From: Humibacter ginsenosidimutans
GTDB taxonomy: Bacteria > Actinomycetota > Actinomycetes > Actinomycetales > Microbacteriaceae
Direction of reading: 5' to 3'
DNA: 64,000 bases
Assembly: GCF_007859675.1 (NCBI RefSeq)
Contig: NZ_CP042305.1
Location: 3,968,001 to 4,032,000 of the forward strand
Positions 7,731 through 16,326 of this stretch are shown here, one piece after another (position 1 is the first letter of the stretch; each line of letters begins with the position of its first letter). The notes below the pieces were generated by a model. The model saw only the letters and a list, made by a program, of their open reading frames with translations, searched no databases and was not told where the DNA came from. The translations under genes were made by a program, and so were the position numbers.

Positions 7731-9379
7731 CCTTGGCCCGGGGACGTCAGCTCGTGCCGTGATCCGCAGAGCAGCACGGTGTTCGCCGTTCCGACCACAC
7801 GCACGTTGCCGTGCGTCGTCTTCAGGCGATTCCAACCGCTCGCAAGCGTGCCCGTGATCGGATTGGACACCGTCGTGCCTTCCGTCAGCACGTATTGGAT
7901 CTGCGTGGATCCCGGAGCCTTGATCGTGGCGCCGGAGCCCAGGTCGACGCTGTTCGATCCATCCGGCAGCCATGTGCAGCCGGCTGTCGTGTTCGGCGCA
8001 TCGGCGCTGGTGATCGTCACGTCGAGAGCCGCGCGCACCGTGAGCATGGCCGCAGCGTCGAAGCTGCCCGGATGCATCCATCCGTTGTCGACCATGCGCT
8101 GGATGTCACGCACGGACACCTGTGGCGCAAATCGCGGGGCGGGCTTCGCCGACGGGTCGAGCGAGGCTCCTGATCGAATCAGGGAAGCCGTTGCGGCGAA
8201 CTCCTGTTTCGTCTCGGCGACCGCCGACGCGCGACCCTGGAGCACGGGCAGCAACTGCGTGAAGTTGTATCCGACGAGCAGCGCGACCACGACGACCGAG
8301 CCGATCAGAGGGAGCCCGACGCGCGTCTGAACCGCCGTGAGCGCGAGCATCGCCATGGGCAGCATCAGCACGGTCGTCAGGAACACGTATCGTCCCGATG
8401 TCGGCACATCGAGGTTCAGCCGCGAGTATGCGGTCAGCGCCGCGAACAAGATCGCCGCGACCAGGCACGCGTAGGCGGCCGTCCAGCGCTTCGACGCCTT
8501 CGGCAGGCGGTAGATGGCCCAGATGACCATGAGGCCGAAGCCGACGGCCCCGAGCGCCGCGATGCCGACCACCTTGCCCGAGCCGTCGGCGAGCATCCCG
8601 AGTATGTAGTTCGGGGCCTGGGTCAGATATTGGAACAGTCCGCTGGCGTGATAGGCGTTGCCTGTGCTGTGCAGCTCCACGATGACGTACCAGACGCCGT
8701 ATGCCACGGCCCCGGGAAGGAGGACGGCGACGGTGCGCCAGAAGCCGCGGTAGACGATTCCGACGACGGCGGCCCCGGCAAGAACCGGCAACGAGGTTCC
8801 CGAGGTCGCCAATGCGAGGATCGACAACACGACGACGCCGATGATCTCCCACACGCCGAACCGCTCGCGCATGAGCAGCAGCATGACGAGGAGCGCAAGC
8901 GCCGCAGCACCCATGAAGCCGACCTGGAACGCCCAGAGGATGTTCTCGCCACCGGCGCCGAGGAAGCAGATCAGCGCGCTCGCGGTCGTGGCGATCCAGG
9001 GGGCGACGCCCACCTTCAGCATGATGCGCCAGATGATCGTCGCCAGCCCGAGCTGCGCGACGATCACCATGACGGCGAAGGGCAGGAAGGAGTCGAGGCC
9101 GAACACCGTGCGCACAGCGAGGTAGAGAACCATCGGCACCGTGCTCCAGTGGCCGACGTGCGGCGCGAAGAGGTTGGTGTTCGCGCCGTCGACGAAATCC
9201 CAGTCGTCGTAGAACAGCCCCTGATGCCGCGACTCGTACAGCAGGAAGAGCGCGGCGACCGCGAGGATCACATAGTGGACGCCCCGATAGCTGCGAAGCC
9301 AGACGAGGAACGTGGATGCCGTGCCGTTGGTTCGAGTCGTCGCGGTCGTTCCCGCGGCGGTCGCCGATTCAGTGCTCAT
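7727..9379 (-). CDS. Polytopic membrane protein, possible GT-C-type glycosyltransferase
   Basis: 550 residues, ATG at 9379. About eleven transmembrane segments follow a Thr/Ala-rich N-terminus. The first outer loop holds FYDDWDFVDG (about residues 54-63), an acidic signature typical of GT-C enzymes, followed by a histidine-containing HVGHWSTVP segment. A C-terminal extracytoplasmic domain of about 150 residues contains two cysteines that could pair. It sits 42 bp downstream of the epimerase gene and overlaps the next membrane-protein gene by 4 bp. The family is not identified; a sugar transferase or polymer-processing role is inferred from context only. Confidence 0.6.
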   Translation of the reverse strand: MSTESATAAGTTATTRTNGTASTFLVWLRSYRGVHYVILAVAALFLLYESRHQGLFYDDWDFVDGANTNLFAPHVGHWSTVPMVLYLAVRTVFGLDSFLPFAVMVIVAQLGLATIIWRIMLKVGVAPWIATTASALICFLGAGGENILWAFQVGFMGAAALALLVMLLLMRERFGVWEIIGVVVLSILALATSGTSLPVLAGAAVVGIVYRGFWRTVAVLLPGAVAYGVWYVIVELHSTGNAYHASGLFQYLTQAPNYILGMLADGSGKVVGIAALGAVGFGLMVIWAIYRLPKASKRWTAAYACLVAAILFAALTAYSRLNLDVPTSGRYVFLTTVLMLPMAMLALTAVQTRVGLPLIGSVVVVALLVGYNFTQLLPVLQGRASAVAETKQEFAATASLIRSGASLDPSAKPAPRFAPQVSVRDIQRMVDNGWMHPGSFDAAAMLTVRAALDVTITSADAPNTTAGCTWLPDGSNSVDLGSGATIKAPGSTQIQYVLTEGTTVSNPITGTLASGWNRLKTTHGNVRVVGTANTVLLCGSRHELTSPGQG

Positions 9380-9421
9380 CGTGTGGGTGGTCGCTCTCTC
9401 CGGGGTGGTGCGGCCTGGAGG

Positions 9422-10450
9422 CTAGATGGTGCCTTCGGCGACGGCGTTCTCGATCCAGGGGATGACCTCGTCGAGCATCTCGCTGAGCGTCGTCGTCGCC
9501 TCGAAACCGAGAACCTCCTTGGCCTTCGACACGTCGGGAACGCGCTTCTGCACGTCGTGCTCGAAACCGGGGTCGCTCACGATGCGCAGCGGGACGTCGT
9601 CACCCTTGATCTTGTGCCAGATCACGTCGGCCAGCTCGGTCACCGTGTGGCCCTCGGCCGTCGAGATGTTGAAGTCGTTGTTGTAGGCGCCCTCGTGGTC
9701 GAGGCTCAGCACGATTCCGCGCGCGAGGTCGCCACCATACGTGTAGTGGCGCACCTGGTCGCCGTTGCCCAGGATGTGAAGCGGATCCTGGCCCTTCAGC
9801 ACCTTCTGCACGAGGTCGGGCACCACGTGGCTCATCGCCAGCTTGACGTTTCCGGAGTCGATCTCCACGTCGCCCAGTGCGCGGGATTCGCCGATGCCGA
9901 CGCAGTTGAACGGACGAAGGATCGTGTAAGGAAGCTGGTACTGGTCCCACGCTGCACGGGCGAAGTACTCGACCGCGAGCTTCTGGAATCCGTACGACGA
10001 CAGCGGCGGCGGCACGAGGCGCTCGTCGCCCTCCTTGCTCGGCCAGCGGTCGGTCGACTCGAAGACCATCGAGGAGGACATGTACGTGACCTTCTTGAGG
10101 CGACCGGTCGCCTTGCGTGCCGCGAGGGCGGCATCCACCGACGAGGCGATGATGCGCTCGTTCTGAGCGATGAGGTCGTACGCGTAGGTGTGGAAGTACG
10201 AGATGCCGCCGATCAGGGCCGCGCCGGCGATGAAGTGGTCGACGTCGGAAAGCAGCTCGGTCATGAGCGCCGTGTCCTGCACGTCGCCGACCACGAGGCG
10301 ATAGTTGGGGTCATCGTCGTACGACTTCTTGACCTCGCCGTACTTCGAGTAGTTGTCGACTCCGACCACTTCGTAGCCCTTCGACAGGAGTTCTTCGACG
10401 ATGTAACCGCCGATGAATCCGCTCGAACCGGTGACCAGTACCTTCGTCAT
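9422..10450 (-). CDS. NAD-dependent epimerase/dehydratase (SDR, nucleotide-sugar)
   Basis: 342 residues. Extended short-chain dehydrogenase with the Rossmann motif GSSGFIGG at residues 8-15, an acidic residue binding NAD ribose at Asp32, a serine triad SSSM at 125-128, and catalytic Tyr153-x3-Lys157. Substrate specificity cannot be read reliably. With the adjacent UDP-sugar dehydrogenase it could act on UDP-glucuronate (4-epimerase or decarboxylase). The ATG at 10450 overlaps the stop of the upstream GT2 gene (ATGA), a coupled operon arrangement. The longer open frame upstream is shadow sequence inside the GT2 gene. Confidence 0.85.
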   Translation of the reverse strand: MTKVLVTGSSGFIGGYIVEELLSKGYEVVGVDNYSKYGEVKKSYDDDPNYRLVVGDVQDTALMTELLSDVDHFIAGAALIGGISYFHTYAYDLIAQNERIIASSVDAALAARKATGRLKKVTYMSSSMVFESTDRWPSKEGDERLVPPPLSSYGFQKLAVEYFARAAWDQYQLPYTILRPFNCVGIGESRALGDVEIDSGNVKLAMSHVVPDLVQKVLKGQDPLHILGNGDQVRHYTYGGDLARGIVLSLDHEGAYNNDFNISTAEGHTVTELADVIWHKIKGDDVPLRIVSDPGFEHDVQKRVPDVSKAKEVLGFEATTTLSEMLDEVIPWIENAVAEGTI

Positions 10451-11217
10451 GAATTGTTGTCCTTTGCTTCGACGGTCTGCGATTTGGCCCGGAGCTCGTC
10501 CAGAGTGAGCTGGGGCCCATAGGCGAAGCGGTACCACCGCAGATATTTCGGTATCCACTTGCCGAGCTGGAAGTTCGACTGGCCGAAGGTGCGGTCCAGC
10601 CAAATGGTCGGGATCTCCGCGACGGGCCGGCGCAGCCGCTTGGCCTTCGCCGTGAGCTCGAGCCCGATCTCGAAGCCGTCGCGGCTGTCGATGCCGACCT
10701 CGCGCACGAACTCGCTGTTGTACGCCTTGAACGAATTGGTCGCGTCCCTGGTGCCGATGCCGCAGAACAGGTGCAGAGAGCGGCCCGCCGTGCGCGACAG
10801 GAAGGACTTGAAGCGCGGTCCGCCGACCTGCTGACCGCCCGCCATGTACCGCGACGCCGCCGCGACGACCACGCCGCGCTCCACGAGGCGCACGAGGTCG
10901 TCGATCTGCCTCGGGTCGTCGCATCCATCGGCCATGGTGACCACCGTCGTCGACGCATGTGCGTGGTCGATGCCGTAGCGGATCGCGTTCGCCGGCCCGC
11001 GACCGTAGTCGTTGATCAGGATCGACACCTGCGGATTCGTCTCGCGGAATGCGGTCACGGGTGGAATCGTCGTGTCGCTCTCGGTGTCGACGACGATGAG
11101 AACCTCGCTGTCGAGCGTGACGGCGTCGACGATGCGCTGAAGCCCGGCGATGATGTCGTCGCCTTCGTTGTACGCAGGAACGACGATGGAGACCCGCGGC
11201 GCAGCGGACTCGGTCAC
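10447..11217 (-). CDS. Glycosyltransferase family 2
   Basis: 256 residues, GTG start. GT-A fold: VSIVVPAYNEGDDI at residues 9-22, a VDTESD segment, and MADGCDDP near residue 95 as the metal/nucleotide-sugar motif. No transmembrane helix, so it probably works at the inner face of the membrane on a lipid-linked acceptor or makes a polyprenyl-phosphate sugar. It overlaps the dehydrogenase gene upstream and the epimerase gene downstream by 4 bp each, so the three are translated as a unit. The donor is likely the product of those two enzymes. Confidence 0.85.
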   Translation of the reverse strand: MTESAAPRVSIVVPAYNEGDDIIAGLQRIVDAVTLDSEVLIVVDTESDTTIPPVTAFRETNPQVSILINDYGRGPANAIRYGIDHAHASTTVVTMADGCDDPRQIDDLVRLVERGVVVAAASRYMAGGQQVGGPRFKSFLSRTAGRSLHLFCGIGTRDATNSFKAYNSEFVREVGIDSRDGFEIGLELTAKAKRLRRPVAEIPTIWLDRTFGQSNFQLGKWIPKYLRWYRFAYGPQLTLDELRAKSQTVEAKDNNS

Positions 11218-12419
11218 ACGCGAACTCCGTCGCCGAGAAGGTTCCAGATGTCGGCGACGGGCTTCTCGGTGCGCACGGAGCGGTATTCGGGGTGCGGAGT
11301 GGCGATCACGAGGATGTCCGCCTTCGAGAGCACCGCATCCAGGGGAAGCAACGTGTCATCGGTCTCTTCGGTGACATACGGATCGGTCGCGATCACGGCC
11401 TTGGCCTTGAACTTGAGCACGCGGCGCAGCTTGTACGACAGGCTCGAGCGGATGTCGTCGGACCCCGCCTTGAAGGCCATGCCGAGGATGCCCACGGTGA
11501 GGTTTTCGAGGTCGTACGACTTCTCGAGCTGTGTGACGACGTAGAGCGGCAGCCCTTCGTTGACGAGCATCGCGGAGTGGCCGAGCGCGAACTTGTTGTC
11601 GCTGAACGCGGCCAGCTGCATCGTGTCTTTGAACAGGCACGGGCCGGCCGCGAAACCTGCACCCGGCATGTCCTTTGCACGCGGATAGTTGTGCGTGAGG
11701 CCTTGGCGGATGCGCTCGAAGTCGAGTCCCCGGTCGTTGGCCATCATGTAGAACTGGTTGGCGGCCGCGAACTTGATGTAGCGCCAGGTGTTCGTGAAGA
11801 GCTTCGCGAGCTCGGCCTCTTCGGGCTCGAGATCGACGATCTCCTCGGTGAGCGTGGAGAAGAGCTCGGTCGCGCGACGGCGTCCCTCCTCGGTGTGAGA
11901 CGAGACGATCTGGGGGAGCGAGAACAGCTCCTCCATCGCCTTGTGCTCGGCGATGCGCTCGGGACAGAACGCCACCTCGATATCGAGGCCAAGAGCGGCG
12001 ATCGTGCGCTCCACCAGCGAAGTGACGCCCGGATACACCGTGCTGCGCAGGATGAGCAGCTGCCCGTCGCGGTAGTGGTCGCTCGAGAGCATGAGCGCCT
12101 TCGGAATGGCGTTCGGGTCGGGGTTGAGGTGCTCGTCGACGGGAGTGCCGATGACGACGACGACGTTGCGCGCCGACGCGACGACCGCCGGGTCGGTGGA
12201 TGCGGTCAGCCGACCGGCATCCAGCGCCTTGCGCAGGAGCGGTTCGGCGCCGGGCTCGCTGAACGGCAACTCACCGCGCAGGATCGTCTCCACCGTCGTC
12301 GCGTTGATGTCGTAGACGACGGTCTTGGAGCCACGATCTGCGAGAGCGATAGCGAGCGGGAGGCCGACGTGGCCGCCGCCGCCGATGACGACGACGTCGT
12401 TGAGGAAGTCAGAAGACAC
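11214..12419 (-). CDS. Nucleotide-sugar dehydrogenase (UDP-Glc/UDP-ManNAc type)
   Basis: 401 residues, GTG start. Two-step NAD-dependent oxidation of a UDP-hexose to a uronic acid. The NAD motif is VIGGGGHVGLPLA at 11-23. The central domain has CPERIAEHKAMEEL at 152-165, closer to WecC-type UDP-N-acetylmannosamine dehydrogenases than to UDP-glucose dehydrogenases. The catalytic cysteine is Cys261 in AGPCLFKDT; most relatives read GGxCLPKD, so the Phe is a variation. The C-terminal domain (ITDPYV-like and ATPHPEY segments) is complete. First gene of a five-gene minus-strand operon. No UDP-GlcNAc 2-epimerase is present in the window, which leaves the substrate open. Confidence 0.9.
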   Translation of the reverse strand: MSSDFLNDVVVIGGGGHVGLPLAIALADRGSKTVVYDINATTVETILRGELPFSEPGAEPLLRKALDAGRLTASTDPAVVASARNVVVVIGTPVDEHLNPDPNAIPKALMLSSDHYRDGQLLILRSTVYPGVTSLVERTIAALGLDIEVAFCPERIAEHKAMEELFSLPQIVSSHTEEGRRRATELFSTLTEEIVDLEPEEAELAKLFTNTWRYIKFAAANQFYMMANDRGLDFERIRQGLTHNYPRAKDMPGAGFAAGPCLFKDTMQLAAFSDNKFALGHSAMLVNEGLPLYVVTQLEKSYDLENLTVGILGMAFKAGSDDIRSSLSYKLRRVLKFKAKAVIATDPYVTEETDDTLLPLDAVLSKADILVIATPHPEYRSVRTEKPVADIWNLLGDGVRV

Positions 12420-12454
12420 GGTGCACCATTCGAGCTGGTCAGGGGGGACGATTC

Positions 12455-12460
12455 AGGATA
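12455..12460 (-). promoter_or_regulatory. Putative -10 box for the dehydrogenase operon
   Basis: TATCCT on the minus strand, about 35 nt before the GTG at 12419. It would drive the five coupled genes down to 6318. Confidence 0.35.
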
Positions 12461-12521
12461 ACGGCTCATCGGCCATTCTCAAGTTGCTCAATGGTCTGGG
12501 GCCTGGGACCTGTGATACCGC

Positions 12522-13977
12522 TCAGGGCGCGTCGCCGAAGGCGTGCTTCGGCACGAAGAGCAGCAGCGCCGCGCACAGTGCGGCAGTGGCGCCGCACACG
12601 ATCCACACCGTGTAGTAGCCGGCCAGAGTGCCGGCGGTGTCGCCTGCCGAGGCCGTCGGATTGGCGAGCGCGATGCCGAAGACCGCCGAGGCGATCGCAC
12701 CGCCGACCGTCTTGACCGAGTTGGTCAGGCCCGTCGCGACGCCGGTCTGGTCGAGCGGTGCAGCGGATGCCGCCGCCGCGGGCAGGGCTGCCACCAGGGC
12801 GCCGGAGCCAAGACCGGCGATCAGCATGTTCGTCAGCACTTCGACGTACGAACCGTGGAACGGCACGAACAAGAGGTAGCCGACGGCGACGAGGATGCTC
12901 GCACCGATCAGCGCGATGCGCGGTGCGATCCACCGGGTGACGACGGGCAGCAGCATTGCGCCTGCGACAAGCGCGATGAGGTAGATGCCGACGAGGATCG
13001 ACGTCATGCTCGCACTCGCGCCGAGCCCGTAGCCGTACCTGGCGGCATCCGTTCTGGCGAACGTGGAGAGCGGCACCTGGGCGCCGAGCACGCTCACGCC
13101 GAAGAGTCCGGCCGTGACGAACACCGGCCACAACGATGCGGAGCGGAAGAGTCGCACGTCGACCAGCGGCTCCCTTGCTCCTCAGCTCGTAGAGGGAGAA
13201 CGGCACGAAGAGCAGAACGCCGATGACGATGACCACCCACGGCCATGGGGAGGCGGGACCGTTGAGACGCAACAGACTCAGGCCTCCGGTGAGCCCGAGA
13301 AGGGCGAGCGAGACGAGCACGAGTCCGCCGGTGTCGAACGCTCCGCGAGTGGCCCGCCGGGCGACGGCATCCGCCGACTCCTTGACCCCGAAGAGCACGA
13401 CGACGAAGCAGACGACGACGGCGATGGCGGGCACCAGCAGGATGATCTGCAGGGGGATCACACCGTCGAGTGCGCCCGACGACAAGGCGCCGGCGATGGC
13501 GCCGACCTCGAGAGCGCCGACCAGGAAGCCGGCGGCGCGACGGGTGAGCGCCGACGGCCGCCCGTGGCTCTGACTGCGTGTGAACACGATGGCGATCTCC
13601 AGCGGGAGCCACACCGTGTAGAAGCCCTGCACCGCCCAGGCGATGAGGAACAGCCAGAACATGCCGGAGAACGCGAGCGTGAGCGAGGCGACCGCGGTGA
13701 TGCCGGTGGAGATGAGGAGCATGCGCCGGTGGCCGACGAGATCGCCGAGCTTGGCGAATGCCGGAACGGCGATCGCGGATGCCGCCAGTTGCGCCGCCTC
13801 GAGCCAGTTGAGCTCGGGATCGGTGACGCCGAGGTGGATCGCGATGTCGTGGTACAGCGGCGTGTAGTAGCCCTGCAGGATTCCGGAGGTGAACTCGACG
13901 AACGCCAGCAGGCCGATGACCCCGGCGATCGAGCGTGCGCTGATGCGGGTGACAGTCGTGGCGGACGACGACGACAT
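12522..13977 (-). pseudogene. MFS transporter (DHA2-like), frameshifted
   Basis: With one base removed the frames join into about 484 residues with roughly 14 transmembrane helices, the size of drug:proton antiporters of the DHA2 type. The first frame (ATG 13977) carries the early helices and the motif-A-like loop KLGDLVGHRRM. Near 13172-13174 the frame is lost: CCC on the plus strand should be CC, giving ...RSKEPLVDVRLF... in the second frame, which runs to a stop at 12522. An AAGGAG ribosome site sits 6 nt before the ATG and a TACGCT -10-like box lies at 14012-14017. Either a sequencing indel or a recent mutation; no slippery sequence is seen. Confidence 0.85.
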
Positions 13978-14080
13978 GGGCGGCTCCTTCGCCGATTCGG
14001 GTTGCCGCAGTAGCGTAACCGACTCGCGGGGGTCTTATTGACCACGGGTCAGCGATGGTCTCGGCCGTGGAGTCGGCGGA

Positions 14081-15433
14081 TCAGAACGACCGGATGAGCT
14101 CGCGGTAGAAGCGCTCGCCCCGCTCGAGCGCATCCACGGTCACGTGCTCGTCGATGCCGTGGATGCTCTCCCGCTGCGCACCCGTCATCTTCAGCGGAGC
14201 GAACCGATAGGTCGCGGGGCAGATCTCGTGGAAGTGCCTGCCGTCGGTGGCGCTCATCTGGATGTAGGGAATGCTCGGGATGCCGTCATAGGCGCCGGCA
14301 ACGGCCTTGGCGACGAGCGCGAACTGCTCGCTGTCCGCAGCGGAGACCGGCGAGGGATCGTGGCTCTCCTCCGCCGTGACCGTGACGTGCCGGTCGTGCA
14401 CGATGCGGCGCACGCGGCGAACCGCGGTCGTGGCGGTCTCGCCCGGCGCGATGCGAAGGTTGAGCACGGCCGACGCCTGCTCGGGCAGCACGTTCGCCGC
14501 GGTGCCGCCGCCCAGCATCGTCACCGCGACCGTCGTGCGCACGACCGCCGCAGCCTCGCCGCCCATCGCGGCGAGCATGCGCGCGCCCAGCCACGGCACG
14601 GCGGCGATCACCCGCAGGGCCAGCCGGAACGGCCCGTGCGCGCCCACCGCGAAGCGCCGGAACATCTCCCGCGTGACCGCGGGGATCCGCGCGGGGAACG
14701 GGTGGCGCCGCAACCGCTCCACGGCGGCGGCGATGCGCTCCGTGGAGCTCAGCCTCGGTGGCGCCGAGGCGTGGCCGGGCTCCGACCGTGCGGTGAGCGT
14801 CAGCGTGAGCACGCCTTTCTCCGCCACACCGACCATGGCGGCGTCCATGTGGATGCCCGCCAGCGGCTCGTCCACCACAGCACCGCCCTCGTCGAGCACC
14901 AGCCACGGCACGATGCCGCGTTCCTTCAGCAGCGAGACGGCGGCCTTCGCCGCACTGCCGTACGTCTCCTCGTTGCCGCCGAGCCAGAGATAGACGTCGC
15001 GGGCCGGCGCGTATCCGTCGGCGAGCAGGTTCTCGGCGGCATCCATCAGCACGCACACGGCGCCCTTGTCGTCGAGCGTGCCGCGGCCCCAGACCACGCC
15101 GTCGACGATCGTGCCGGAGAAGGGCGGGTGGGTCCAGGCATCCTCGTCGCCGACCGGCACCACGTCGTAGTGCGCCATCAGCACGGCGGGAGAGCCGGAC
15201 GCCGGCGCGCTCGTCGAGCCGCTCGCCGACGGCCAGCGGAAGAGCATCCCGAAGTCGGTGACCTTCTCGAGCTCGAGGCGTTCGTGCACGAGCGGATAGC
15301 ACTCGCGCAGCACGCGCTCGAACTCGACGAAGGGCTCGGGTCCGCTGTCATCGAGCCGGGCGGAGACGGTGGGCACGCGCACCAGCTGAGCGAGCCGCTC
15401 GGCGATGCCGGAGCGCGGCGTTGTCGGGTTCAT
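14081..15433 (-). CDS. M20 family metallopeptidase (carboxypeptidase/dipeptidase)
   Basis: 450 residues. Cytosolic zinc peptidase of the M20 carboxypeptidase S/PM20D1-like branch. Metal ligands and catalytic residues are visible: HYD with His88 and Asp90, GRGTLDDKG with Asp121 bridging the two zincs, GNEE with the Glu155/156 general base and ligand, and TDGRHF near the C-terminus. The insert around residues 200-330 is the dimerisation (lid) domain. No signal peptide. The ATG at 15433 is preceded by a TAGCCT box at 6 nt, so the mRNA may be leaderless. It probably processes dipeptides; its place beside glycan genes seems incidental. Confidence 0.9.
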   Translation of the reverse strand: MNPTTPRSGIAERLAQLVRVPTVSARLDDSGPEPFVEFERVLRECYPLVHERLELEKVTDFGMLFRWPSASGSTSAPASGSPAVLMAHYDVVPVGDEDAWTHPPFSGTIVDGVVWGRGTLDDKGAVCVLMDAAENLLADGYAPARDVYLWLGGNEETYGSAAKAAVSLLKERGIVPWLVLDEGGAVVDEPLAGIHMDAAMVGVAEKGVLTLTLTARSEPGHASAPPRLSSTERIAAAVERLRRHPFPARIPAVTREMFRRFAVGAHGPFRLALRVIAAVPWLGARMLAAMGGEAAAVVRTTVAVTMLGGGTAANVLPEQASAVLNLRIAPGETATTAVRRVRRIVHDRHVTVTAEESHDPSPVSAADSEQFALVAKAVAGAYDGIPSIPYIQMSATDGRHFHEICPATYRFAPLKMTGAQRESIHGIDEHVTVDALERGERFYRELIRSF

Positions 15434-15439
15434 GCGGCA

Positions 15440-15445
15440 AGGCTA
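15440..15445 (-). promoter_or_regulatory. Putative -10 box of the M20 peptidase gene (leaderless)
   Basis: TAGCCT on the minus strand, 6 nt before the ATG at 15433; no ribosome site is present. Confidence 0.45.
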
Positions 15446-15630
15446 ACCGGCCGGTCACCCCCGGCTGGCGCAGCCAGGTCGGTACACCGGCACGACACCT
15501 TGGCACGGCAAGATCACCCGACGGTAGGGGGTGTGCCGTACCTGAGGGGGGACGCGCGAGCGGGGTGCCTCGTCGGAGGGTGGAGATACCCCGGAGCAGA
15601 ACCGGAACGACAAGACGAGGAGCGATGCCC

Positions 15631-16326
15631 ATGGACACCGTCAACGCCTTCATCGCGAGCGTGGTCTCCACGCCGTGGGTGCCGTTCGTGATCGCGCTCG
15701 CCGTGCTCGTCGACGCCTTCTTCCCGCCCGTGCCGAGCGAGTCGCTCGTGATCGCCGCCGCGGCCGCCGCAGTCTCGGTCGGCCAGCCGGACCTGGTGCT
15801 CGTCGTGCTCTGCGCGGCCGTCGGCGCGATCATCGGCGACAACCTGACCTTCACCATCGGCCGCAGCGTCGGCCTCGAGCGCTTCGCCTGGATGCGCCGT
15901 CGCCGCATGCGCGCAGCTCTGAACTCCGCAGGCCGCGGCATCGCCCGCCGCCCCGCCGTCTTCCTGATGAGCGCGCGCTACATCCCGGTCGGCCGGGTGG
16001 CGGTGAACCTCGTGGCAGGAGCCTCGGGCTTCCCCCGGCGCAAGTTCTTCCTGCTCTCCATCGTCGCGGGCGTCACCTGGGCCTCCTACTCGGTGGCGAT
16101 CGGCCTGCTCGCCGGTCATCTGCTGCACGGCAATGCCCTGCTCGGTATGCTCGTCGGAATCGCCGGGGGAGTGCTGTCAGGCCTGATCGTCGACCTCGTC
16201 ATGCGACTCCTCGCGCGTCGCTCGGCTCGATCGACGGCCGTCGGAACGCGTTCGCACGACGTCGAAGAGGCACCGGCGGAGAGCCTTCGAGCCACCAGCG
16301 AGCCGGAATGCATCGGGGCGGAATGA
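15631..16326 (+). CDS. DedA family membrane protein
   Basis: 231 residues with about five membrane segments. The SNARE-associated/DedA pattern is present: F-P-P-V-P-S-E near residue 31, G-D-N-x-T-F-x-I-G-R, and the conserved arginine-containing SARYIPVGRVAVN segment, then G-A-x-x-F-x-R-R-K-F. DedA/UPF members are implicated in recycling undecaprenyl-phosphate or phospholipid flipping, which would suit a glycan locus. Two in-frame ATGs exist; the second (15631) is chosen because GAGGAG at 15617-15622 is 8 nt away from it but only 2 nt from the first. The stop overlaps the next ATG (ATGA at 16323). Confidence 0.9.
   Translation: MDTVNAFIASVVSTPWVPFVIALAVLVDAFFPPVPSESLVIAAAAAAVSVGQPDLVLVVLCAAVGAIIGDNLTFTIGRSVGLERFAWMRRRRMRAALNSAGRGIARRPAVFLMSARYIPVGRVAVNLVAGASGFPRRKFFLLSIVAGVTWASYSVAIGLLAGHLLHGNALLGMLVGIAGGVLSGLIVDLVMRLLARRSARSTAVGTRSHDVEEAPAESLRATSEPECIGAE

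Noticed and set aside
6324..8330. A 668-codon plus-strand open frame opposite the two membrane-protein genes
   Set aside because: Composition is almost entirely charged and has no domains; it mirrors hydrophobic coding sequence on the other strand, an effect of GC-biased third positions.
13172..13174. Programmed ribosomal frameshift in the MFS gene
   Set aside because: No slippery heptamer or following pseudoknot is visible, and a single extra C explains the break better.
15481..15542. Imperfect inverted repeat (GGTAC...GTACC with nested GGCAC/GTGCC) upstream of dedA, considered as a riboswitch
   Set aside because: The arms are interrupted, the loop is long and no known riboswitch consensus is recognisable. 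It may be a weak structured leader but cannot be supported further.
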